Assembly: GCA_037482215.1 (NCBI GenBank)
Contig: CP148074.1
Span: 930,001-994,000 of the forward strand
Direction of reading: 5' to 3'
From: Pseudomonas mendocina
GTDB taxonomy: Bacteria > Pseudomonadota > Gammaproteobacteria > Pseudomonadales > Pseudomonadaceae
DNA length: 64,000 bases
The notes under the pieces were generated by a model. That model ran no database searches. It was not told the DNA's origin and saw only the letters and a list, made by a program, of their open reading frames with translations. This document shows, one piece after another, positions 30,071-38,749 of the stretch (positions are counted from its first letter, which is position 1; the number at the start of each line of letters is the position of its first letter). A program made the position numbers and the translations under genes.

Positions 30071-30105
30071 CGGGGGCGTCGTTAAAGTAGCGCCCCCGTT
30101 TTTTT
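30071..30105 (+). terminator. Intrinsic terminator immediately upstream of zapE
   Basis: Stem CGGGGGCG at 30071-30078 pairs perfectly with CGCCCCCG at 30091-30098 around a 12-nt loop and runs into seven T residues. It ends only about 15 nt before the zapE start, so it is either the trpS-side terminator or an attenuator in the zapE leader. Confidence 0.88.
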
Positions 30106-30122
30106 GCCCGGCAAAACAAATG

Positions 30123-31217
30123 ATGACCCCGCTAGAACGCTATCAGGCTGATCTCAAACGTCCCGATTTCTTTCACGATGCCGCCCAAGAGAATGCAGTT
30201 CGCCATTTGCAGCGACTGTATGAGGAGCTGGTCGCGAAGGAAAATGGTTCCGGTGGTTTTCTAGGCAAGCTGTTTGGCAAAAAGTCCAACGAGCCGGTCA
30301 AGGGCCTGTATTTCTGGGGGGGCGTAGGTCGCGGCAAAACCTACCTGGTGGACACCTTCTTTGATGCGCTGCCGTTCAAACGGAAAATGCGTACCCACTT
30401 CCACCGCTTTATGAAGCGCGTCCACGAGGAAATGAAAACCCTCAAGGGCGAAAAGAACCCGCTGACCATTATTGCCAAGCGCTTTGCTGATGAAGCGCGG
30501 GTTATCTGCTTCGACGAATTCTTCGTCTCCGATATCACCGACGCGATGATTCTGGCGACCCTGATGGAAGAGCTGTTCAAAAACGGCGTCAGCTTGGTGG
30601 CCACCTCCAACATCGTGCCGGACGGTCTGTATAAAGACGGCCTGCAACGTGCGCGTTTCCTGCCAGCCATTGCCCTGCTCAAACAGCACACCGTGATCGT
30701 CAACGTCGACAGTGGTGTCGATTACCGCCTGCGTGCCCTGGAGCAAGCTGAGCTGTTCCACAGCCCGCTGACCCCGGCCGCTGAAGAAAGCCTGCGCAAG
30801 AGCTTCTGCAGCCTGCTGCCGGAAGGCGCGCAGATTGTCGAGAACGAAGCCCTGACCATCGAAAACCGCGTGATCAACGCCGTGCGCGCCTGTCAGGACG
30901 TGGCTTGGTTCGAGTTCCGCGAACTGTGCGACGGCCCGCGCAGCCAGAACGACTACATCGAGCTGGGCAAGCAGTTCCACGCCGTGATCCTCGCCAACGT
31001 CGAGCAAATGAGCGTGGCCAAAGACGACATGGCCCGCCGCTTTATCAACCTGGTGGACGAGTTCTACGACCGCAACGTCAAACTCATCATCTCCGCCGAA
31101 GTGGAGCTGAAAGACTTGTACAGCGGTGGCCGCCTGAACTTCGAGTTCCAGCGTACCCTGAGCCGTCTGCTGGAAATGCAGTCGCATGAGTTCTTAGCGC
31201 GCCCCCACAAGCCATAA
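30123..31217 (+). CDS. zapE: Cell division AAA ATPase ZapE
   Basis: A 364-residue AFG1/ZapE-family ATPase. Walker A is WGGVGRGKTYLVD, Walker B is VICFDEFFVSDI, and sensor region VATSNIVPDGLYKDGLQRARFLP is intact. ZapE destabilises FtsZ polymers during late division and low-oxygen or heat stress in E. coli. Start MTPLERYQADLKRPD matches the family; ATG 30120 is an adjacent alternative. No Shine-Dalgarno is visible between the terminator T-run and the start, which is unusual. Confidence 0.94.
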   Translation: MTPLERYQADLKRPDFFHDAAQENAVRHLQRLYEELVAKENGSGGFLGKLFGKKSNEPVKGLYFWGGVGRGKTYLVDTFFDALPFKRKMRTHFHRFMKRVHEEMKTLKGEKNPLTIIAKRFADEARVICFDEFFVSDITDAMILATLMEELFKNGVSLVATSNIVPDGLYKDGLQRARFLPAIALLKQHTVIVNVDSGVDYRLRALEQAELFHSPLTPAAEESLRKSFCSLLPEGAQIVENEALTIENRVINAVRACQDVAWFEFRELCDGPRSQNDYIELGKQFHAVILANVEQMSVAKDDMARRFINLVDEFYDRNVKLIISAEVELKDLYSGGRLNFEFQRTLSRLLEMQSHEFLARPHKP

Positions 31218-31232
31218 GTTGTTGCGCCCCAC

Positions 31233-31263
31233 ACAAAGCCCGGTCTCCGGGCTTTGTTGTTTC
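31233..31263 (+). terminator. Intrinsic terminator between zapE and the RhlE-like gene
   Basis: Stem CAAAGCCCGG at 31234-31243 with CCGGGCTTTG at 31247-31256, 3-nt loop, then TTGTTTCT. It begins about 15 nt past the zapE stop. Confidence 0.85.
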
Positions 31264-31346
31264 TGGCGGATACAGATGCTGTTGGGCTGAATCGCTCGCG
31301 GCACGTTAAACTTAGCGCCATCGACCTTTATGTCCCGGTTACCTTT

Positions 31347-32678
31347 ATGACCTTTGCTGAACTCGGCCTGATTGAGCCACTGCTGCGCACCCTCGACAGC
31401 CTCGACTATAAAACCCCGACTGCCGTACAGGCGCAGGCCATTGGCCCGGTGCTCAAAGGCCGTGACATCATGGCGGCGGCTCAGACCGGTACCGGCAAAA
31501 CCGCAGGCTTCGCGCTGCCGCTGCTGCAACGCTTGATGATGGAGGGCCCGCAAGTGGCCAGCAACTCCGTGCGTGCGCTGGTGCTGGTGCCGACCCGCGA
31601 ACTGGCCGAGCAAGTGCTGCAAAGCTTCCTCACCTACGGCCAGCACCTGCCGCTGCGCAGCTATGCGGTCTACGGCGGCGTCAGCATCAACCCGCAGATG
31701 ATGAAGCTGCGCAAAGGCGTGGACGTATTGGTAGCAACGCCGGGCCGTCTGCTCGACCTGTACCGGCAGAACGCAGTGAAATTCAATCAGGTGCAGGCGC
31801 TGGTGCTGGACGAAGCCGACCGTATGCTGGACTTGGGTTTCTCCCGCGAGCTGGAAGACATCTTCGTCACCCTGCCGAAAAAGCGGCAGACCCTGCTGTT
31901 CTCCGCCACCTTCTCCGAAGCCATCCGCGGCATGGCCCGGCTGATGCTGAAAGACCCGCTGTCCATCGAAGTCAGCCCGCGTAACACCACGGCGAAAACC
32001 GTTAAGCAATGGCTGATCCCGGTGGATAAGAAGCGCAAGACTGAGCTGTTCCTGCACCTCTACCAGAGCAAGCGCTGGAGCCAGGCGCTGGTATTCGTTA
32101 AAACCCGCAAGGGCGTGGACGAGCTGGAAGCCGAACTGCAACGCAACGGCATCAGCGCCGACTCCATCCACGGCGACAAACCTCAAGCCACTCGCCAACG
32201 CGCCTTACAGCGCTTTAAAGACGGCGAGGTCAAGGTACTGGTCGCCACCGATGTTGCCGCACGCGGCTTGGATATCGACGACATGCCGTTGGTGGTCAAC
32301 TTCGACCTGCCCATCGTCGCCGAAGATTACGTCCACCGCATCGGTCGCACCGGCCGTGCTGGCACCACCGGGCAGGCTGTATCGCTGGTCTGCGCAGACG
32401 AAGTGCAACTGCTGTCCGCCATCGAAACCTTGATCCAACAGGTGATTCAGCGGATCGAAGACCCCGACTTTATCCCCGACCACCGCGTGCCCCAAACCCT
32501 GCCTGGCGGCCAAGTGGTGAAGAAACCCAAAAAACCTAAAAAGCCCAAAGTTGTCGGCGGCGGTAAAGGCGGCAGCCTGGGCCGCTGGATGGAAGCAGAT
32601 GAACCAGCAGCTCCAGCGGTCAAGGCCGTGCGCAAAGTGCCGAGTTTTGGTGGTAAACCGAAGAAAGGTGGGCGCTAG
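31347..32678 (+). CDS. rhlE: DEAD-box RNA helicase, RhlE type
   Basis: A 443-residue DEAD-box helicase: Q motif FAELGLIEPLLRTLDSL... with TPTAVQAQAIG, motif I AQTGTGKTAGF, motif II DEAD in VLDEADRMLDLGF, motif III SATF, and motif VI HRIGRTGRAG. The tail is basic and low complexity (KKPKKPKKPK), as in RhlE-like helicases for rRNA or mRNA remodelling. ATG 31347 gives the family N-terminus MTFAELGL; the 93-nt extension upstream is part of the zapE terminator region. RhlE versus SrmB assignment rests on motif feel only. Confidence 0.88.
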   Translation: MTFAELGLIEPLLRTLDSLDYKTPTAVQAQAIGPVLKGRDIMAAAQTGTGKTAGFALPLLQRLMMEGPQVASNSVRALVLVPTRELAEQVLQSFLTYGQHLPLRSYAVYGGVSINPQMMKLRKGVDVLVATPGRLLDLYRQNAVKFNQVQALVLDEADRMLDLGFSRELEDIFVTLPKKRQTLLFSATFSEAIRGMARLMLKDPLSIEVSPRNTTAKTVKQWLIPVDKKRKTELFLHLYQSKRWSQALVFVKTRKGVDELEAELQRNGISADSIHGDKPQATRQRALQRFKDGEVKVLVATDVAARGLDIDDMPLVVNFDLPIVAEDYVHRIGRTGRAGTTGQAVSLVCADEVQLLSAIETLIQQVIQRIEDPDFIPDHRVPQTLPGGQVVKKPKKPKKPKVVGGGKGGSLGRWMEADEPAAPAVKAVRKVPSFGGKPKKGGR

Positions 32679-32739
32679 GAGAACTTTTCTGTAAGGGGGC
32701 GGCTACTTCTGACTATTGTAGTTTTCGTAGCAAAACTCG

Positions 32740-33540
32740 CTACGAGCCGGTCTGGCGTTTGCGCTCACGTTGCCTGAAGCGCCTAACATACTCAGCATCT
32801 ATCAGCTTGTCTGCGTCCAGATCCAGGGCGCAGTTGACCAATGAGGCCAAGGTATTGTCTGACATTTTGAAATTTCTTGGAATGGAGCTGTTGTCTTCAA
32901 TGCGAGCGAGGAATGCTTTCAGAAAGTCAGATAGGCCTGAGCGGGGACTTTCCGTAGCTGAAGCAGTAGCTAAATCTGCCGCATACACCTCGGCGTTTCG
33001 AGCATTTTCGCCAACGGCAGCAACCACCATGCTTAGTGGCGGCCAATACTTTATGTCGTACTGGTACCTCAGGGCGTCTAGGTGTTCTTTTACATGCCAC
33101 TCGAAAAGGTGATTGCCCTCTGACTCTGCCGCAAGCTCAACCACATCCAAAACGTGGTGGAAGGTCTCGCAGCTGAATCCAGAGGTTTCCTTGAGCTCGT
33201 TACGTCGTGTGAGCAGCTGGGCGAGACTGTCGGCCATTGCGGCAATCTGCGAGTTGATAACAGTGAGATCTTTCCGTGTTTGCCGGGCTTTGGTTATCTT
33301 ATCGGGGCTCCATGCTACGGGCATTGATGTGAGTACGTCGAAGAATGATTCTAGGGCGCGATGGCGGTGCGCTAGCGACGTATGGAGTTCTTCGTAGGCA
33401 TCGATCAATTCGTTTTGCCGTGCAAGCATGCGTTCAATAACGCAGTTTATGCTTGGCCAGATTTTGCGTGTCTGGTTGTATTCCAAATCCAATCGAAGAA
33501 GCGTTTCGCATACTTGAACAGCTTGGGATGGGGTGCCCAT
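32740..33540 (-). CDS. Hypothetical protein, family not recognised
   Basis: A 266-residue soluble protein with no signal peptide or transmembrane segment. It is rich in charged helical sequence (NCVIERMLARQNELIDAYEEL; TKARQTRKDLTVINSQIAAMADSLAQLLTRRNELKE), suggesting coiled coil in the first half, and ends in a basic tail (RRFRQRERKRQTGS). Base composition is visibly less GC-rich than the flanking genes. No close motif is recognised. It stands alone between rhlE and a 266-nt gap (33541-33806), with no strong Shine-Dalgarno before MGTPSQAVQ. Probably horizontally acquired. Confidence 0.6.
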   Translation of the reverse strand: MGTPSQAVQVCETLLRLDLEYNQTRKIWPSINCVIERMLARQNELIDAYEELHTSLAHRHRALESFFDVLTSMPVAWSPDKITKARQTRKDLTVINSQIAAMADSLAQLLTRRNELKETSGFSCETFHHVLDVVELAAESEGNHLFEWHVKEHLDALRYQYDIKYWPPLSMVVAAVGENARNAEVYAADLATASATESPRSGLSDFLKAFLARIEDNSSIPRNFKMSDNTLASLVNCALDLDADKLIDAEYVRRFRQRERKRQTGS

Positions 33541-33806
33541 TTTTAGACATACCTATTTGTGGGAAACGAACCAAAACTAATGCCTCATGGTTCTCTTGTC
33601 GGTACCTATAAATAAAAAAATCCAGACGCTATAGGTACGTAATCCTTTCCTCATCTTACATACGCCTCAAATCTACCGCCCGATGACCTACGCAGAGTGG
33701 CTAGAGGGTCTGATTCAATTACAGGGCATTTGCCCGCATATGGCCTTAGTTGTGCGGAGTACAGATTCACGGGTGCTTTGGGGAGTCGGATTCTGGCTGC
33801 GGGTGC

Positions 33807-34556
33807 TTATAGCCGCCCGATTCTCATATTGATCGGCCAACTAACCGGTCTCCGGGTCGTAGGCTCGCTCCAAAGCTCGGCGATATCGGCGGAAAAGCGG
33901 TTGAGCAGGCCTTCGCGCCCCGCTTCTTTGGCGCTGCGCACGGCTGACCAAGTGGAGACATAGCCAAGCAGTTCGTCGAGTTTCCACTCTAGGTCAATCG
34001 CAAGTGCGGGAGGCGTCAGTTCGTTGAAGGGGAAGTCGAGGGTGGTGTAGGCGCTGTCCACCAGTTTGCGTTCGGCGGGCCAGTAAGGGCCGATTTCATT
34101 CCAATAGAACTGCTCGAAACGAGCGCCCAGTTCGCCCTCCAGACGCAATACGCCATAGCTAATTAGTGCCAGTACTGCGTTGGGTGCTGCCACTCGGCGC
34201 GCTTCGTTGTAGAACGCGGCCAGGTCGAACCAGTGTGCGGCTTGAGCGGCTGTGATCAGGCTGGTGCTGTGGTCGGGCAGGGGGAGGTTTTCTGCTGGGG
34301 CACACTGATAGCTGAGGCGCTCTTGCGGTTCTGCGTGTTTGATCTGATCAGCGCTTGGGTCGAGGCCGATGATGTTGTCGAAGTGGTCGGCGAGCAGGCG
34401 GGTTAGCTGGCCATTACCACAGCCAACATCGACGGCGAGGGCTGTGTCAGGCACCAGTGAGGCGAGATAGCTGGCAAGCTCGGCAGGGTATTCAGGGCGG
34501 AAGCGGGCGTAGGCCTGGCCGCCTTGGTCGAACCAGTTTTTGGTCGCGTTGCTCAT
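33807..34556 (-). CDS. Class I SAM-dependent methyltransferase
   Basis: A 249-residue methyltransferase with motif I VDVGCGNGQLTRLLA, motif post I IIGLDPSADQIKHAE, and motif II AENLPLPDHSTSLITAAQAAHWFD, close to the trans-aconitate methyltransferase/UbiE-like group. The substrate is unknown. MSNATKNWFDQGGQAYARFRPEYP is the usual N-terminus of this group; a 34-residue upstream extension would overlap the VOC gene. It is 33 nt downstream of the VOC gene on the same strand, so likely co-transcribed. Confidence 0.85.
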   Translation of the reverse strand: MSNATKNWFDQGGQAYARFRPEYPAELASYLASLVPDTALAVDVGCGNGQLTRLLADHFDNIIGLDPSADQIKHAEPQERLSYQCAPAENLPLPDHSTSLITAAQAAHWFDLAAFYNEARRVAAPNAVLALISYGVLRLEGELGARFEQFYWNEIGPYWPAERKLVDSAYTTLDFPFNELTPPALAIDLEWKLDELLGYVSTWSAVRSAKEAGREGLLNRFSADIAELWSEPTTRRPVSWPINMRIGRL

Positions 34557-34588
34557 GGGCAGAAATACCATTTCTGATAGGGCGCCGC

Positions 34589-34951
34589 TCAGATATTTTG
34601 CCCAATGCGCCAGAGGGCGCCGCTGGGGTCGATAACAACAAGGTCGCGCATGCCCCATGGCTGATCTTGTGGGGCGATCAGCCGTGCACCGAAACGCTCA
34701 TCCAGGCGTTCCGCTGATATGTGTTGCCACCACGCATCCACGTCGTCCACCAGCAGGTGCATCATGAAGTTTTCTGCCTGCTCCTTCACATAGAAGTTTT
34801 GCAGCAGAAAGGCGCAGTGTTTGCCGTGGCTGAAGTAGGCCAGTTGCTCATCGCTCCAGCCGGGCTTGAAGCCCAAAGCCAGATAGAAGGCTTTGCTCAG
34901 CTCAAAGTTGCGAGCGGGGACGAAGGTTTTTAGTTCGACGCTGTTGAGCAT
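34589..34951 (-). CDS. VOC (glyoxalase/bleomycin-resistance) superfamily protein
   Basis: A 120-residue protein with the two beta-alpha-beta-beta-beta VOC modules (LKTFVPARNFELSKAFYLALGFKPGW and NFMMHLLVDDVDAWWQHI). Such proteins are metal-dependent lyases, dioxygenases or ligand-binding resistance proteins; the specific role is not evident. It is upstream of the methyltransferase gene. Confidence 0.85.
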   Translation of the reverse strand: MLNSVELKTFVPARNFELSKAFYLALGFKPGWSDEQLAYFSHGKHCAFLLQNFYVKEQAENFMMHLLVDDVDAWWQHISAERLDERFGARLIAPQDQPWGMRDLVVIDPSGALWRIGQNI

Positions 34952-34988
34952 TGCAGAGCCCTTTACGATTAGAAGGTTGGGAAAGAGG

Positions 34989-35774
34989 CTATTCCCAAGC
35001 CTCTTTCAATGCTTTGCGGAAAAGATCGGACAACAATGGCTCAGTAGTAATGCGCTCTTTTGAGGCAGGTGTGAGGCTTTCAAGGCGTTCAAGTTCTTGC
35101 TCGATAAAATGCTGAATCGGTTTGATTTGAGGGTATAAGCCCATTTCCGGAGCATTTCGTTTGAGCTCAAGTAACTCATCAACTGCCTTCAGCAGCTGAG
35201 GATCATCAATGAGTTCACACAGAGTTGAAAACTCGATTGGGGCAGGTGTTCCAAACGTATTTAGCCAGCGAACGGCCAGCAGTGGACGTAATACATAGAA
35301 GTATTTTTTCAGGGGGACTTCTGCGTTTTGGAGGTATTGGCGGAAGTTCGTTTTGGCCATGCTACGGTAGTGATGGATACCTTTTTCTACTGAGTACACC
35401 TGAGGCAGTAATGCTTTGGCGGTTTCATGAAAACAACCCGTATGCTCGTAGATGATGTTGGATTGGATCCACTCAACGAAACTGGGATTGGATTTCCAGA
35501 ACAGGCGCAGGGCCTTTCGTAGATCCCAACCATTGATATCCATGTCGTCAACTATTGGGTATTCGATGACATCTCTTTGCTCTTCTAAACCAACAGAAAG
35601 GTACCACTCTGGTTTGTTGACGTAGATAAAGCGTGCGTCATAGTCACTGTTTGGTGAGGCAAAGCCCCAAGCTCGACTGCCGGACTCAATAGCCAGCAGG
35701 ACTTTTACGTTATGTTCACTTTCGGCGCGGCGAAGGCGTGCGCGCACCTCTTCCTTAGCGGCGGGGGAAACCAT
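34989..35774 (-). CDS. Predicted nucleotidyltransferase, COG3541/YcgL type
   Basis: A 261-residue DNA-polymerase-beta-fold protein. The nucleotidyltransferase signature is SGSRAWG at residues 31-37 followed by metal-binding Asp44 and Asp46 in SDYD. The remainder is the helical C-terminal domain seen in the COG3541 group (Bacillus YcgL; RlaP of RNA-ligase repair operons). Here there is no RNA ligase beside it. Probable activity is nucleotide transfer to RNA or protein; the target is unknown. It is 37 nt upstream of the VOC gene in the same direction. Confidence 0.8.
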   Translation of the reverse strand: MVSPAAKEEVRARLRRAESEHNVKVLLAIESGSRAWGFASPNSDYDARFIYVNKPEWYLSVGLEEQRDVIEYPIVDDMDINGWDLRKALRLFWKSNPSFVEWIQSNIIYEHTGCFHETAKALLPQVYSVEKGIHHYRSMAKTNFRQYLQNAEVPLKKYFYVLRPLLAVRWLNTFGTPAPIEFSTLCELIDDPQLLKAVDELLELKRNAPEMGLYPQIKPIQHFIEQELERLESLTPASKERITTEPLLSDLFRKALKEAWE

Positions 35775-35870
35775 TATCTAGCTCCATTAGATAGGGTGGG
35801 TCGGATCTCTTCATCGATCCGGTAGTGGGGAAATTATGCTGCGTTTAACTGGCTGTGTAGAGCCAATATT

Positions 35871-36314
35871 TCACGCTTTATTTAGCTGCTTCTTCAACGT
35901 TGCAGTCGCGGTTACGTCATAGATCACCACACAAATATGTTCGACCACGCCGGTGGGGCCGCTGAGGGGCAGGAGGGTGACGTTCTGGTACATAAAGTCT
36001 TCCTGCCCGGTGATGGGCTGGTAGTTTTTGAAGTGCACCAGATACGGCCGCTGTTCCCATAAGCTGAAGGCGCGGGTGCCGAGTTGGACGACGGTGTCCA
36101 CTTTGCGCCGCAGCCAGGTTTCGTCGATTTCGGGGAACTGGTCGAACAGGGATTTGCCCTGCACTTCGTCCGGCTGCATACCGGAGTGGTTTTCCATAAA
36201 GCTGTTCCACACTTCCACCTGATACTGCCGGTCGAGAACGATCACGCCGACGTCGATGCACTGGACGATATCCAGCAGCCAATGCACTTCTTTCATGTCG
36301 ATCTGGGCGGGCAT
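35871..36314 (-). CDS. Single PAS-domain sensor protein
   Basis: A 147-residue protein that is essentially one PAS domain (MKEVHWLLDIVQCIDVGVIVLDRQYQVEVWNSFMENHSGM..., with the PAC-like end VTLLPLSGPTGVVEHICVVIYDVTA). It has no output domain, so it would act by protein-protein contact. It follows the receiver-CheC/X-like gene after 3 nt, so the two probably form a signalling pair. A start at Met7 is also possible. Confidence 0.82.
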   Translation of the reverse strand: MPAQIDMKEVHWLLDIVQCIDVGVIVLDRQYQVEVWNSFMENHSGMQPDEVQGKSLFDQFPEIDETWLRRKVDTVVQLGTRAFSLWEQRPYLVHFKNYQPITGQEDFMYQNVTLLPLSGPTGVVEHICVVIYDVTATATLKKQLNKA

Positions 36315-36317
36315 GGC

Positions 36318-37310
36318 TTAGCTCATCAGGTAGTTGATCTTGTGGGTGAGGCGTTTGATCGAGTCTTCGGTAAACAGCAGGAGCAGGTCGAAGTGGATGT
36401 TGTGGGCTTCGAGGCTGTAGCTGATCTCCACCGCCAGGGTCTTCTTCCAGCGGCGCTGGTTGAGCTGGATCAGGCGTTCGATGGAGGCATGTCGGCCCAG
36501 CAATTGTGGATGGCCTTGGGAGAAGCGCACGTCGATCTGCTGGGCGATACCGCTCAGACAGGCACCGATCAGGATGCTGGCGAGGTCCAGGAGCATTTCG
36601 CTGGTTTCGGCTTCATCTTTGGGCTGCCAGTCGAGCAGGCGCGCCATGTCGGCGATCTCCGAATCATGGAATAACAGCAGTGCTTCACCAGCAATGCCGT
36701 CGCCGATAAAGCCCTGACAGAGTGCAGTCAGGCGTTCGCCGCGCATGGCGTCGGCGAGGGTCATGTGCAGCTCGCTGACTTCGAAGATGTTCACCTGCGG
36801 CACCGGCAACTGCACGAATACGCCGAGGGTTTTCGCCAGCAGGGCGGCGGCGCGGCCCATGGCAACGTTGCTGACTTCGCGCAGGGCATCGCGGAAGCTG
36901 ACCTTGATGTCGGCCACTGGCGCAGGTTGGGTGGGGCTGCCGCCGGGTGTCAGCAGACCAAGGTTGTGCAGGGTCTGGCGCAGTTCATCTGGGTCAGCCG
37001 GTTTGCGGATAAACGCCAGTGCGCCGAGGTCTTTGACACGCCTGACGGCTTCGTCCTGTACGTCGCCGGAGACCACGATGACTTTGCAGCTCAGCCCTTC
37101 AGCGCGGATCGCAGCGAGGGTCTGATAGCCATCCATGACTGGCATGGTCAAATCCAGCAACATGACCTGCGCCAAACCTTGGCGCACTGCAAGCAGGGCT
37201 TCTTGTCCGTTACTGGCTTGGGTGATGCTGACCGGCCAATCCGTAGGCAGGGCGCGGATCAGCTGTTTGCGGGCCATGTTGGAGTCGTCGCAGACCACAA
37301 TGGGTATCAA
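36318..37310 (-). CDS. Response regulator with CheC/CheX-like output domain
   Basis: A 330-residue protein. The N-terminal receiver domain (residues 1-120) has phospho-acceptor Asp53 in MLLDLTMPVMDG, acidic pair DD8-9 and Lys in IRKPAD. After a proline linker (about 125-135) the C-terminal domain (REVSNVAMGRAAALLAKTLG, then LDLASILIGACLSGIA) resembles CheC/CheX-type phosphatases. Proteins of this class modulate chemotaxis or second-messenger signalling; which one is not clear. Paired with the PAS protein. Confidence 0.85.
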   Translation of the reverse strand: MIPIVVCDDSNMARKQLIRALPTDWPVSITQASNGQEALLAVRQGLAQVMLLDLTMPVMDGYQTLAAIRAEGLSCKVIVVSGDVQDEAVRRVKDLGALAFIRKPADPDELRQTLHNLGLLTPGGSPTQPAPVADIKVSFRDALREVSNVAMGRAAALLAKTLGVFVQLPVPQVNIFEVSELHMTLADAMRGERLTALCQGFIGDGIAGEALLLFHDSEIADMARLLDWQPKDEAETSEMLLDLASILIGACLSGIAQQIDVRFSQGHPQLLGRHASIERLIQLNQRRWKKTLAVEISYSLEAHNIHFDLLLLFTEDSIKRLTHKINYLMS

Positions 37311-37380
37311 GATGATTTACCTGCTGGCGAATGTGAAAGGTGTGTGTTTTCGCATTCAAGCATAGATGATGGCAAAACGC

Positions 37381-38625
37381 TTAATTTGTCTGTGTACGCA
37401 ACCAATTGATAAGGCCGTTGGCTGCATTTTTACCGCTGGCAAAGCAAGCGGTGAGCAGGTATCCCCCGGTTGGGGCCTCCCAATTGAGCATTTCTCCGGC
37501 GCAGAACGTGCCGGGCAGTTGGCGCAGCATCAGGCGTTCATCGAGTGCGGCAAAGGTGACGCCGCCTGCGGTGCTGATGGCTTCATCCATTGGCCGTGGC
37601 TGTTGCAGCGTGATTGGCAGGGCTTTGATAGCGGCTGCCAGTAGCGCCGGTTGAGTGAAGGTTTCAGCGCTGCTGAGCTCACGCAGCAAGGCGGCCTTTA
37701 CGCCGTCAATACCTGCTTGACGGTGCAGGTGCTTGGCCATGGAGTGGCTGCCCCGTGGTTTGCTCAGGGCTTTTTCCAACTTAGTCAGCGGCGTTTGCGG
37801 CAGCAGGTCGAGGTAAACAGTGGCGCTGCCTTGGGCGTTGATGGTTTCGCGAATTCCGGCTGAGAGCGCATAAACCAGGCTGCCTTCAATCCCGGTGCGG
37901 GTGAGGACGAATTCGCCAATGCGTGGTTCGCTGTGGCCCAGTCGCAGGCTGACGTTTTTAAGCGGAGCACCGGCGAATTTATCCCGCAGAAAATCGCTCC
38001 ATGCCGCGACATCAAATCCGCAGTTGCTTGCTTGCAGAGGGGCGACTTGCACGCCTTTGTCTTGTAGCCATGGCAGCCATGCGCCATCCGATCCGAGCCG
38101 TGCCCAGCTGCCGCCGCCTAAGGCGAGCAGGGTGGCATCGGGCTGTACGGTGAGTTCGCCTTCGCTGTTTTGAATACGCAGCTGGCCTTGTTCGTTCCAG
38201 CCCAACCAGCGGTGCCGGGTGTGGATCTGTACGCCCAATTCGCGCAGGCGCTTGAGCCAGGCCCGTAGCAGCGGTGCGGCTTTCATGTCGGAGGGGAACA
38301 CACGGCCGGAGGTGCCGACAAAGGTTTCGATGCCCAGATCGTGAATCCACTGGCGCAGGGCGTCGGCGTCAAAGGCTTCGAGCAGCCGGGCGATCTCATC
38401 CTGACGCTGGCCGTAGCGGCTGATAAACGCAGGCTTGGCTTCGGAGTGGGTGATGTTCATGCCGCCTACGCCGGCCAGCAGAAACTTCCGCCCCACTGAG
38501 GGCATTGCGTCATACAGGTCCACGGCAAGCCCGGCCTGGGCCAAGGTTTCTGCGGCCATCAGGCCTGCGGGGCCGCCACCAATGACGGCGACGCGCGGGG
38601 AGGAGTTCGAGCTGCTGTGGGGCAT
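37381..38625 (-). CDS. HI0933-family flavoprotein (NAD(P)/FAD-dependent oxidoreductase)
   Basis: A 414-residue protein with dinucleotide-binding motif VAVIGGGPAGLMAAETL near residue 11 and the family segment GRKFLLAGVGGMNITHSE, matching the HI0933/TIGR03862 flavoproteins. Function is undefined, though the fold suggests an FAD-dependent oxidoreductase. The C-terminus GTFCAGEMLNWEAPTGGYLL is the standard ending motif. MPHSSSNSSPRVAV at 38625 is used as the start. Divergent from the aminotransferase gene. Confidence 0.88.
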   Translation of the reverse strand: MPHSSSNSSPRVAVIGGGPAGLMAAETLAQAGLAVDLYDAMPSVGRKFLLAGVGGMNITHSEAKPAFISRYGQRQDEIARLLEAFDADALRQWIHDLGIETFVGTSGRVFPSDMKAAPLLRAWLKRLRELGVQIHTRHRWLGWNEQGQLRIQNSEGELTVQPDATLLALGGGSWARLGSDGAWLPWLQDKGVQVAPLQASNCGFDVAAWSDFLRDKFAGAPLKNVSLRLGHSEPRIGEFVLTRTGIEGSLVYALSAGIRETINAQGSATVYLDLLPQTPLTKLEKALSKPRGSHSMAKHLHRQAGIDGVKAALLRELSSAETFTQPALLAAAIKALPITLQQPRPMDEAISTAGGVTFAALDERLMLRQLPGTFCAGEMLNWEAPTGGYLLTACFASGKNAANGLINWLRTQTN

Positions 38626-38749
38626 GGCGATAACACTGGCGAAGACTGTGCTGCATTCTAACGCAGCTGCTGTGATCCCGGCGTTTGGTCTTGTCATTTC
38701 CTGTGGCTTGAGGCAGGGTCGCAGACAGCCCTTCTGCTAGGAGTTTCGT

